Position numbers and translations under genes: made by a program. A stretch of DNA of 64,000 nt from Linnemannia hyalina (taxonomy: Eukaryota; Mortierellomycota; Mortierellomycetes; Mortierellales; Mortierellaceae): contig JAHRHY010000005.1 of NCBI GenBank assembly GCA_019671135.1, forward strand, positions 1,364,001 to 1,428,000, written 5' to 3'. The notes under the pieces were generated by a model. That model saw only the letters and a program-made list of their open reading frames with translations. It was not told the origin of the DNA and ran no database searches. This document shows, piece after piece, positions 34,650-44,838 of this stretch. The first letter of the stretch is position 1. Every line of letters begins with the position of its first letter.

Positions 34650-37473
34650 TTACTCGACGTCACAAAGGGTAGTACCTGCCTCGATCATATCACCCTCTCC
34701 AACGTTGAGCTTCAAGGTACCGTCGTGGCGGGCATATAGACGGACTTCAGTCTTCATCGACTCCATGGTCAAGATGGCCTGGTTCTTCTTGATAACCGTG
34801 CCCGAGGGGACCAAGATCTTGAGGATTTTGCAGGGCATGGGTGCAGTGTAGGGCGAGAAGACGTCGTCTTCTCCTTCGGCCGCGCTCTTCAACTTGTCCT
34901 TGCGAACAAACAGAATCTGCTTGCCGCCGAAATCCTTTGTGTGCACATAGACCTCGGTATTGTTGACCTCGATCGAGCCGTTGGCAATGTTGTAGTCGCG
35001 CGTAACACCATCTAATTGGGAGGAGACATAACGTAGCACGGTTAGACGCCATTCACTCAACAAAAAATCTAATGTTCTCACTTGGAACAAACGACAAGTT
35101 AAATTACCGATGGTGCAGCGAAGCACTCCGCTGCGCTCGCCGAGATCATCCTCCTCGACGGCGACCTTGCCCAAACCAACCTTGGCATTGCGCCATGGAC
35201 CAGGCTCCTCGCCAGCAACAACTGCTCTGTACAGGACATCAAACTTCTTCTCGGCCAACTTCTGGTTAGGGGGTACCCATCCGCCAGGCTTGACAACATG
35301 TTCGTACTGGAGCTCAATCGTCCGCTCAGCAACCTCGCCTGCATATCCATCCTGCTGCTTCTTGTGCTTGACATATCTCCATCCGCTTGGGATGTACTTA
35401 AGCTCTGTGCGGGCTTGCTCGCGCAAGTGCCAACCCCAGAGCATGGGCACGATCGCCAAACGATCCTCGTCAGGATGAGGAGCGTTGTTCTTCTTGTGGA
35501 TGGCCTCCTCGTCAATAAACCGGGTCGAGAGGCGACCAGACTGGAAACGAGGGTGCTGCAGGACCTGGATCAAGAACTTGCGGTTGGTAGTCAGACCCAA
35601 GGCGACAGTCTCACGGAGAGCCAAGGACATCTTCTGGATAGCCTGATCGCGAGTGGGAGCCCAGACAGAGATCTTGGAGATCATGGGGTCGTAAAAGATA
35701 CTGATCTCCGATCCAGTCTCGATACCACTGTCGTAACGAACGTTATCGGCCGTGCTCTGCTTCCAGCGTCTGATCTTGCCAGTGCAAGGCAAAAAATCGT
35801 TCTCGGGATCCTCAGCGTACAAACGACACTCAATCGACGAGCCCTATATGTGTGAAGAACAAAAGGTGAAGCACGACTATGGTCAGTTTCGGTTCATTTG
35901 TCTTGTAAAGTGACTTTACTAAACGCATTGATCACTTACGTTCAACTTGAGGTTGGGGAGCTGAGTCTTGGAAAGGTCAAAGCCCTGGGCGACAAGGATC
36001 TGGAGTTCGACAAGATCAAGGCCAGTAACCAACTCGGTAACAGGATGCTCGACCTGGAGACGAGTGTTCATCTCCAAGAAGTAGAACTTGCGGGAGGCAT
36101 CATCCTACAACATCAAAACGCGTCAATAAACTTGTCAGCATCTGTCATAGTAATTGTTAAAGGAGTCGTGAATGTCACATATGATTGACTTACGACGATG
36201 AACTCGATGGTTCCGGCACCCTCATAGCGCAACAGCTTTCCGATCTTGATGGCAGCCGAGGTCATGTCGTGGCGTAACTTGTCGTCCATCATGGGCGAAG
36301 GGGTCTCCTCGATGACCTTTTGATGTCTGCGCTGGATACTACACTCACGCTCGAAGCAGTGATAAACGTTACCGTGCTTGTCTCCCATGATTTGGATCTC
36401 AATGTGGCGGGCGTTGGAGAAGTACTTTTCGATCAAGAGGTTGTCACTTCCGAAGGAGCGGAGAGCCTCTGACTTTGCCATCTCGATCTCGTCCTTCAAT
36501 GCGGATGCCTCGTGGACGATACGCATGCCCTTTCCTCCACCTCCAGCGGAAGCCTTCAAGAGGACGGGGAAGTCGATCTTAATAGCCTGCTGAATCAAGT
36601 TATCGATATTTTGGTCGGCCCCGTTGTAACCAGGGATGAGGGGAATGGAGGGCTCCTTGGCAGACAGCAAGTTCTTCGATGCGATCTAGTATAGGGCAAG
36701 TAAGACGCGTGTAAGCGAGTGTCCATCATATCAATGGGCGAATTGGAGACGCGTGTTATCGTCGAAATGTACCTTGTCTCCAATGGCAAGAATCGACTCG
36801 GGTTGAGGTCCGATAAAGTTGATACCGGCATCAGTGCAGGCCCTGGCGAAATCAGTGTTCTCGGACAAGAAGCCGTAACCTGGTCATGAACAAGATGAAG
36901 GAAGAGAGTCGCATTAGTTTATCTGTCTGTGAAAAAGTGTGAGCGACGATTTATGATGGAATGGTACCTGGGTGGACGGCATCGGCACCGGTGATCTTGC
37001 AGGCATCGATGATCTTGTCGCCACAGAGGTAGGACTCGGACGAAGGAGAAGGTCCAATGAAGACCGACTCGTCGGCCATCCTGACGGCCAAGGAGTTCTG
37101 ATCGCTGTTTTTTGTCGTGCAAAAGAGTTGACCGGGTGGATCGAATAAGAAAGGGCGGAGAATTAAAGGCATACTTGATTAGCATTGTGGAGAAGATAGT
37201 TGACACGCGATTTGGTCGCCGGTTGTTGAAGGTGGGGTAAAGATGCTATTGGTAACCGGCCCTCGACCTCGGCTCAGTGTCATCTAGGCACGGTATTCTG
37301 TTGGTGATTCAATTAATGGTGGTGGGTTTTGTGTTGCAAGGAGAAGGGACTTGCCTCTCGGAGTAGACGGCAACGGTGGATATACCGAGCTTTCGGCAAG
37401 TCTTGATGACTCTGCATGCAATCTCTCCACGGTTGGCGATTAGGACCTTGCGGATGGGTTGAGCCTGGGTCAT
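34650..37473 (-). CDS. MCCA: Methylcrotonoyl-CoA carboxylase alpha (biotin) subunit
   Basis: Biotin-carrying subunit of a 3-methylcrotonyl-CoA-type carboxylase in leucine breakdown. Minus-strand exons: 37355-37473, 36968-37104, 36773-36879, 36194-36685, 35940-36104, 35108-35843, 34650-35011. They join in frame to 705 residues, as expected for the subunit. Biotin carboxylase landmarks: [15 protein letters not shown], the ATP-grasp loop [29 protein letters not shown], and [14 protein letters not shown]. The biotin Lys is in MESMKTEV (codon at 34752-34754) rather than the usual AMKM form. Intron 1 is a GC-AG intron. The ATG chosen leaves only eight residues before the enzyme fold, so no mitochondrial presequence is seen, although the frame is open upstream. 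Propionyl- or geranyl-CoA carboxylase alpha is the main alternative. Confidence 0.88.
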
Positions 37474-37956
37474 TGCAAATGTGTGCGAGGTTGGTGAGTT
37501 GAAGTTGTTGAGAGAACGAAAGGAAAGGATGGGTGGAGTTGGGGTGTCCGAGAGCAGTGAGTGAGCGAGGAAGAATGAAGAAACGGTTGAGCTCGGTCGA
37601 GAAGAGAAGAGAAGAGAAGTAGAAGAAAAGAAAGGAAAAAAGAAGCGAGGAGGACACACGTCAAGCGAAGAAAGAAAGAATGGAAGGAAGAAAGAAGTAA
37701 TGAAATGGAAGGGCAGGAACACAGTGTTATAAGTGTGGATGAAGCGAATCAAGTTCAAGAAAGTGTTTGCTTTGATGAGAGGAATGGAGTGGAGGAGTGA
37801 GGTGTGAGTGCAAGTGTGAAAGTGAATGGAACGTTTGTCTCTTTCGTCTTTACCCCATTGCATCCCCTTTCACCTTGCAGGCCATAGCTAACCGAGCACT
37901 TCACTTTAGAAAGAGGCAAGAGACAAAAAATCAACTTCTTTCTCTCTCTCTCTCTC

Positions 37957-38005
<49 letters not shown>

Positions 38006-39173
38006 GGAGCCGTCACTTCTCCACAGGAGGGGTTTTCAGTGTGTGCAAACCCAATGCTCTTCTGCTATGTCTGTCCCATTGTGCCTTCGCTCTCTCCATT
38101 ATCCACCCACGTCTCTAATCGCGGAATACTCAGTGGTCCCTGCATGCTATCTACAGCATCCTAGGATCTGGCTCCTTATGTTCAATTGCCCTTCCTTCTC
38201 TAGTTCCCAGATCGATGTGCGAACGAAGACAAGAATCCCCCACTGTCTTCTCCACAATGCTCCACCACGCAAAAGAGACAGAGGGAAATCTTGAGAGCAC
38301 GTGAAACGTGCGAAAGTGTCACTTCTTCAGGGACAGACGACGCGCTCGCTTTCCAACGATCGCACTGGGCGTAGCAGCTCTTGTTGCAGGTCTCTAGGCA
38401 GGTAGCCACCACTTCGCCGTAGAAACACCTAGGTTCCTTGGAAAAAAAAAAACATCAAAGAGACGTGTTGAACGGGAAGACAGAACCGCCATGGACATAT
38501 ATACCTCTGACTCGATACAGGGAGTCCCTTTACCTACTTCACGCCCACTCAATTGCTCTGTTTGTTTGTGTACACGGCCAGGTTTCAACAAGGCATAATA
38601 TGCGGTGACCGTGCATTGCATTGCTTGAGTGATTCACCTTCTCCCTCGTTCCTAACAAATACAGACTCAGACTTTCGTTCCTCTTTGGCTTTTGACTGAC
38701 AAGGCCGGCTTTCATCAACAACGGACAAATGCTTGATGTACTCACGTTGAAACACCCCTCCTTTTCTTCTTCACCCAGAACAAATAGTTTGCATCGACAA
38801 TCAGTTTGTTGTTGTCCAAAAGCCATCATCAATTAGCGATAACAATGCATGTTAAGGAAAAAGCCTTTTTTGGTTCCACAATACACGTTTGAAAAAGGGA
38901 CAGGGTCTTAGATCATAGCGTTAACGGTTGACGATCCTGACAATCGGGTGAATACAGTCAACCCTTCAAGATCGCATGCCGTCTGCTCTGAAGGGAAAAA
39001 AAAGTAGAGAATCAACCAAACCCACGGTCAGAGAGAGGGTGCACACTACAAAGAAAAGTGTACAAACGTCGAAGAGCACACAAACTGGGGAACACGCATA
39101 CCTCAAAGGATTGACCGAAGATTGATGGGTAAAAAACAATTATGTACAGGGGTTTATTATTGGCATTATGACT
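37474..39173. other. Intergenic region with CT microsatellite
   Basis: Upstream of the carboxylase gene (-) and 3' flank of the small membrane protein gene (-). Purine-rich on the plus strand at 37,560-37,700, so pyrimidine-rich in the sense of the carboxylase gene. A long CT array follows at 37,940-38,002. No other coding sequence was recognised between 38,003 and 39,173. Confidence 0.5.
37940..38002. repeat. (CT)n microsatellite
   Basis: About 60 bases of TC dinucleotide, broken once by CAC near 37,959. It lies about 470 bases upstream of the carboxylase start codon. Confidence 0.95.
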
Positions 39174-39833
39174 TTAAGCAGAGGTATAGGTAGTAGTGGT
39201 TGTAGTGATGTTGTACGCGGGGAGATAAGAGACAGACGAGGCAGACGAGGCGGGGTAGGAGGACGAGACATGTCTGACGGTAGCCTCCTGGCTCTTGCTG
39301 GCGTAGACTGGAAGACCAGCGCCAGAAACGCCAACCTTGTTGCTCAATTTGGCCTTCTTCTTTCTCTCCATGAACCAGAGGGCAGCGCCACCAACGGCAA
39401 AGAAGAAGACGGCACCTGATACAACCATGGCGATCAAGACATTGCGGTTGGCAGGCTGGGATGAGATCGTGGAGTCCATAAAGGTGACACCCAATTTATA
39501 GGCGTTGGTCGAGTCGATCTTGTCAAAGGACATACTCTTGACCCCCTGCATGTTGACCAAGGAACCCTCGACGGAATAAAGGTAGTTCTTGCAGGCGTCA
39601 TCCTGGTAGATGGCAAAGACAGCGTCGGTGTTAAGAGCAGAGAATGCGGTGACTTGATCGGGGACTTGAGCACAGCCCTTGTAGGAGATATTGACGTCGA
39701 TTATAGGGACTGCAGGGAAGATCACGGAGGCGAAGGAGACGGTGGTGGCCTCTGGGGTTTGCGCTGCTGCGAGCTGCGAGTAGAAAGTGGCAAGGAGGAA
39801 TGTGGCCATCATGGCTGATGAGGAGAAAGTCAT
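39174..39833 (-). CDS. Small secreted/type I membrane protein, unknown
   Basis: A 219-residue intronless protein. The N-terminus MTFSSSAMMATFLLATFYSQ followed by LAAAQT is a clear signal peptide. The luminal part (about 100 residues) has two cysteines (KGCAQVPDQ, DDACKNYLY) that could pair, and one sequon (NIS). One membrane span follows (VLIAMVVSGAVFFFAVGGAA), then a basic stop-transfer RKKKAKLSNK. The cytosolic tail is Ser/Tyr/Thr-rich. I do not recognise the family. The layout fits a small cell-surface sensor or adhesin-like protein, but that is inference. A TATA-like TAAATATAG lies near 39,938-39,946, about 105 bases upstream. Confidence 0.75.
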   Translation of the reverse strand: MTFSSSAMMATFLLATFYSQLAAAQTPEATTVSFASVIFPAVPIIDVNISYKGCAQVPDQVTAFSALNTDAVFAIYQDDACKNYLYSVEGSLVNMQGVKSMSFDKIDSTNAYKLGVTFMDSTISSQPANRNVLIAMVVSGAVFFFAVGGAALWFMERKKKAKLSNKVGVSGAGLPVYASKSQEATVRHVSSSYPASSASSVSYLPAYNITTTTTTYTSA

Positions 39834-39937
39834 GTTGAGGAGTGTGAGAATGATGTGGAAAGGCGAAGGGGAAAGGAGTGAAGAAGGGAAAAGGAGTGAA
39901 GAAGAGGAGAAGAGGAAGAAAGAAGGTCCTTGGAGGT

Positions 39938-39946
39938 TAAATATAG
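39938..39946 (-). promoter_or_regulatory. Candidate TATA element
   Basis: Reads CTATATTTA on the minus strand, about 105 bases before the start of the small membrane protein gene. Confidence 0.4.
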
Positions 39947-40695
39947 GGAGGGGCGGGAGGGAAAAGGGCGAAGAGGCTGCTTTTGAGGGCGAAGGTGAGA
40001 GGACGAAGTGTGAAAGAAAAAGAAAAAGAAAAACAGAGACGACTCGTGGCTTAAATAGGAGACAGAGAGATGGGCGAGCTGTTTCCTTGCGCCATGGCAA
40101 CCATAGAAAGCGGGCCCCTTTTAAAAGCTGGCAACTCAGACGGGCAGGAGGTGCACTTCCGAACGGTATCTGTCTGCCTCGCTGGTCAACTTCATCGATG
40201 AGACCAAGAAAGAAGAAAGGAAAAAGTAAAAAGGCAAGATTTCGTTTGAGCGTGTCTTGAATAAAGGAGCAACCACCCCCTCCCCGCACCTTTTTTCTGG
40301 AAAGCAGATGCACAGACAACCTGTTAAAAACAGGAAAAATGCACAAAGGTCAGTTGCACAACATCGCCATTGGCCATATGGGTACAAAAGGCACTACCGA
40401 GAGACACTGCCCCTCCTTGTTAGTTTGTCATTGTCTGACTTGAGCTTATTTTACTCTGCTTGTCGGTGGACAGAGACACCGGTACCTTTTTTTTCTTTTT
40501 GCCCCTGAGAGCGTACAATGCCTTCTTAGGTTTGTGTAATGTGTACAGTACATGGAGGGTACATAGCCCATCGATTCTCTATCAGCTATGCCCTTTCCAC
40601 CTCTGTCCTAGGAATGTACGTCCTAGTATACGGTTCCCTCAAGGGATAGCTTTGGATATCCTTGTTTGCATTATTAATAACTCCTGAGGGTGCGT

Positions 40696-40720
40696 GTGGC
40701 GTGGCGTGGCGTGGCGTGGC
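40696..40720. repeat. (GTGGC)5 pentamer array
   Basis: Five perfect GTGGC units in a GC-rich island between AT-rich flanks. Confidence 0.9.
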
Positions 40721-40936
40721 GCAACCCAAGGGAGGACTAAAGGCGGTTATTTTTTTTTGTGCATCATAGCTGGAAATAAATGCACCTTGTTCTTGTTCTT
40801 ATTCTTGTTCTTATTTCTGTGTTCTAATTTTTTTTCCGCGGAGGTAGTCGAAGAATGATTCTGAGGCATGTCTAACCCGGGGAGGGAGGCAGTGCAATGT
40901 AGACAGTCAAACTGTGTGGACCACTGAATCCAATTG

Positions 40937-40960
40937 CACACACACACACACACACACACA
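40937..40960. repeat. (CA)n microsatellite
   Basis: Twelve CA dinucleotides followed by degenerate TGCACATG units. Confidence 0.9.
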
Positions 40961-41466
40961 TGCACATGCACACATACATGCAACCACACAACAACATAAC
41001 AGATGAGCAGCATGGCGAGCTGATCTTCTGTTGACACTTCTTTCTTGTTTTTTCTATTTTCTTCTTTCTCTATGCTCACACTCTGGGCTGATTTTTTTGG
41101 TGTCCGCTGTCTTGCTGCATCCATGGCAGACCATAGCAAACCTTTGCTTTCGAATATGGCCCTTTCGTTCTTTCCGCTCTTCCCTCGTTCGAACTTCTGT
41201 GCCATTGGCTAATCATGTCATTCCGGTTGTGTTGAGCACCAGCACATCTCCTCGGGACAAATACGTAAGAAGATGATGGCGAAGAACAGTCGGTGAACAT
41301 GGTTTGTCCGTCGTTTTTCCTCTTCTACTGTCCCTGTCACAAGGCGCGGCGCTTGTACTAATGGTCCGTTGGAGCCATCCGCTTTGTCCTTTCTTTTTCT
41401 CCTTGTTCCCCTTTATTTTTTTCGATTTTTTATTTCTTTCTCTTTCCTTTCTTTTCCTTTCGTCTT

Positions 41467-41494
41467 CCTTTCCTTTCCTTTCCTTTCCTTTCCT
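41467..41494. repeat. (CCTTT)n array in a promoter
   Basis: Five or more CCTTT units in a long pyrimidine tract ending about 80 bases before the start at 41,572. Confidence 0.85.
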
Positions 41495-41571
41495 TCATTC
41501 CATCACCTTCATCACTCCTTTCACACCCCTCCCCTCCACCCTCTCCGAAACAACTTATAAGTCAACCAGCA

Positions 41572-43569
41572 ATGGCCTCTGCTCGTGAGATTTTGTTTGC
41601 TGTTCTGGCTGCGGCCGGATTCCTTGGTCTGGTAAGCTTAGTTACCGCAGCCCTCCATTGCAACGCCTTCACACACTTTGTGCTTTTTCTCAAGAATGTT
41701 GGCATCGTCTAGCCGCACAGCAACTCAACTCAACACTTTCAAAACGTTTTAGGGCGCCTCCTTTATCGGTGTCAAGATCGATGACCCCCCACCACAGCAC
41801 AAGTCGCCCGTCACCGGCTACCCTACATGGCATCAGGATTACGAAAGTATGTCAGCTTGAGTAAAAAGGAATATGGCAAGAAATGAAGTTAGAAGAATAA
41901 TGTTGAGCTGCATAGCGAAGAATGATTTTCTCAACAACGCTCATACCAAGCCAACAGGAGCAAGAATGATGACTAACTAATTCAAATCCAATCTCTCACT
42001 GTTTTCCTCCGATACAGATGAGAACAAGGAAATCACAATGTCGTTCACCGTTTTGGCACTTATCTTCACCTTGACCGCATCCTATGTTGCCCGTCTTGCC
42101 ACCCGCAAGCCCTCCCGCTCCTTAACCGGCTTTGTCACCCTCCCCTCCGGCAACGAGGAAACCTCGACCCAAATCAACGAGTTCTTTGAGCTCTACATCA
42201 ATGCTACCATGCTTGCTGTTGTCGCATACCTCTTCTTTGATGTCGGAAAGATCTGGGCCGTCGTCGGAGCACTCCACAACCTCCTTGAGGTTGCTCTTTT
42301 GATTGTCTTGCAGTCCGGAGGCAGAGTTACTGGCATATCGTTTGGACTGTACATGTTCACTTATGTCGTCATCACCATTCTCCTCAGCGTCTACCTCTCC
42401 TGGCCTCTGGATGCCATCTTCTTCCGCTGGCAAGGTAAATAAGACAACCTTTACTCATGAACGCAATACCATGCAGGCTGTTGGCTATGTTGGACGATGG
42501 CAGCTGCTTCCTTCTTTCGAATTAGTGACCTCTAAGGCTCATTATGCAAGAAAAGTGATGGATATAGCCTTGGAGAGTGCGGAGGGGCTTGTTGGTTTTT
42601 TTTTCTCAGGGGCAGCACTTTGGGTCGTCCTCAGTGGCTCCTTTTTTTCCCTGGCTTTCACATTCTAAATGTGCATTTAACTAACCCATATTCATTCTAC
42701 TTCTCTTTGTGTCGTCATGACCAATAGGACTCTGCTCAGACTTTGGTTTGATCGTGATGTTTGTCCGCATGCACAAGGCGACAAAGGCTCAACTGGACAG
42801 TTTTGGCGATCCCAACAAGCATGACCTTCAGCTGGCCGAAGCCCAAAGGGCCGCTGATCGTCTCGCCCAGGAGCAGGAGCAGAGCGGCTTTTTGGCTTCT
42901 TCAGAATCACTTCACACCGTCCGCCTCTCCCCCGCCAACGGAGGGGCTTCGACTTCTTCCATCTCTCTCCCCACCGCCAACCCTTCGTCGTCGAACCCAT
43001 TGCACAACATTCATGCCAACTGGAAGCGCTTCGTCGCCCGTGCTCCTTCCCCCAGTGCCAGTGACAGGTCTGACCAGGAGACTCTCCTGCACCACGCTCC
43101 CCCCCAGAACGCCAATGCAACCTTGACCCCCGAGTCGACCCACACACCCCGCTTTGGAGGCGAGTCTCAAACGGTCATCCAGGTCCTCCCTGCCGGCGGC
43201 AGCCACCGGGTCTCGGTCCTCGCCCTCAACAACGACGAGTCGATTTGGGGTGTCAAGTGGAAGAACCCCGACCAGATCTGGCTCTTGGTTGCTGCCTCTG
43301 TTTTCCATGTCATTGGCAACTGTATTACGACCATCTTCATCACCAACCTCTACGCCATGGCGGCCTTCCATATCTCCTACGGACTCGCTTTCCCCCTCTA
43401 TGCCTACTACCTCTATGTCGACAACCATGCCCTCCGCCAGTCAAAGATTTACATGCCCAAGTTCTCCAAGATCAAGACCTTCACCTACCTCTGTGTGTCC
43501 ATGATCGGAGCCACTGCCACCGTCAGGGCTGGACTCTATGTCTCGACCTTGAATGCTGGCAAAGAATAA
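41572..43569 (+). CDS. Multi-pass membrane protein of unknown function
   Basis: Exons 41572-41631, 41753-41846, 42018-42434 and 42728-43569 join in frame to 470 residues. The first exon is a short hydrophobic segment (ILFAVLAAAGFLGL). Exon 3 gives three or four helices (MSFTVLALIFTLTASYVARL, NATMLAVVAYLFFDVG, a GLYMFTYVVITILLSVYLSW segment). A hydrophilic Ser/Asn/Pro loop of about 150 residues follows. Exon 4 then supplies about three more helices (IWLLVAASVFHVIGNCITTI, AAFHISYGLAFPLYAYYLYV and FTYLCVSMIGATATVRAGLY). A charged Ala/Gln-rich helix (LAEAQRAADRLAQEQEQ) begins the loop. No transporter or receptor signature is recognised. Its 3' end faces the PEBP gene, with stop codons about 216 bases apart. 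Confidence 0.8.
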
Positions 43570-43785
43570 TCAATACCTCCTTTTGCATACAATATATCCA
43601 TTCACATAAAGTTCTTTATTTATTTACATGTTGGTCCGAGTGCAACTGAATATGAAGAGCGATCGAAAAAGTAAACGTGTACTACCGCAAAAAAAAAGGG
43701 GGGGGGGGAGGGGGGTACCGACGCAACACAAAAGGCCAATCATTCATCCGTTGTCGACCATTTCCTATGTGCGCCCAATCTGTCT

Positions 43786-44838
43786 TTACAGGTTCTCAGC
43801 AAAAAAGTAGTTGGCACCAACCAACTCAAGATGAGCCTGGGACGAGAACTGCTTGGCCTTGAACCCCTGTCGCTGAGGAGCCAAAGGAGTAGTGAGTGCC
43901 GAGATGTTGGTCGAAGGCGTCTGCTTGTAGAGGAGGAAGACATATCGATGAGGTCCTGAGCCAGCTGGGGGTGCGGGTCCCATGTAGGGCGACACGACCG
44001 CTCCTTGGGCGACGTTGGCGGGTTGAAAGTCGGATGTGCCCGAGATGTTGGCGACGACCCAGTGGCGGTATTCTCGCATCGTGGGGTCCTTTCGGCTGGG
44101 TGCGTCAGGGTCCGCCTACGATGTATGTGTTTGAGCCAAAAGTGCAATTATGGTTAGGGAGAAGAAAGTAGAAGGTGGGACAAATCCCACGCGGTTCCAT
44201 TTTTGGGTTGCCAAGACAAAAAGGTAAGGAGCGGGATGCTCCAATGTCTTCTTTTGACTCATGGGTTCAAAAAACGCCTCTCTCTTTTTCAGGACGATTT
44301 GTTACTTACCATGATGAGAGTGTACTGGTCGCTGGGAGATTCCGCTTGGAAGGAGACCTGTGGAGCTTGTTGGGTTTCTACAATGGATACAATCCCATAC
44401 AACGACAGAGAGACAGACACACGACAAAAAGAAGGAATGGGATTTTTTGAAAGTCAGTCGACATTGTTCAGTCCATGGTAAGAAAAAAACCATAGGAGAA
44501 AAAAAATATTGTCCCTTTTTTTCCCTTGTGGCAAAGGAAAAGGAAAACCCACAAAGAAAGAAAGGAAAAAGAGTTTTCGACGGGAACAATGAAATTGTTT
44601 GGTCATGGTGCAGCATTTTCCTCGTGCCGCTGCTGTTGGTAAGTGTTGCACTGTAAGAACCAACATAGTAAAGAAAAGTACCTTGAACGGAGAGTGTGTT
44701 GCCGAGAGCGACTTCCTTGTTGGATCCATAGCTGACCATGAGGAGGGTCTTGGAGTGGAAGGAGTCGAGCACGTCGGGGATGATGCCGTCCTGCCTCAAG
44801 GCGGCTTCTGTGGCTTGATCGCTTGTGATAAGAGGCAT
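43786..44838 (-). CDS. PEBP family protein (Tfs1-like)
   Basis: Phosphatidylethanolamine-binding protein fold. The yeast member Tfs1 inhibits carboxypeptidase Y and modulates Ras signalling. Minus-strand exons 44682-44838, 44310-44377 and 43786-44115 join in frame to 184 residues, close to the usual size. The ligand-pocket motif is split by an intron: YTLIM in exon 2 continues as ADPDAPSRKDP in exon 3, followed by YRHWVVANISG. The second family block is VVSPYMGPAPPAGSGPHRYV, continuing FLLYKQ. No signal peptide is present, so a cytosolic protein is likely. Proteins of this family also act as plant FT-like signals or Raf inhibitors. The partner here is unknown. Confidence 0.92.

Larger units (their letters stand above)
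39834..41571. other. Intergenic region with short tandem arrays
   Basis: Divergent promoter region of the small membrane protein (-) and the multi-pass membrane protein (+). Holds a GTGGC pentamer array at 40,696-40,720, a CA array at 40,937-40,960 and a CCTTT array at 41,467-41,494 just before the latter gene. No coding sequence recognised. Confidence 0.5.

Noticed and set aside
35298..35855. Open frame antisense to the carboxylase gene
   Set aside because: It lies wholly over a coding exon with conserved enzyme sequence on the other strand.
43745..44147. Alternative open frame over PEBP exon 3
   Set aside because: The PEBP frame carries the conserved family blocks. This one is Arg/Ser/Thr-rich noise.
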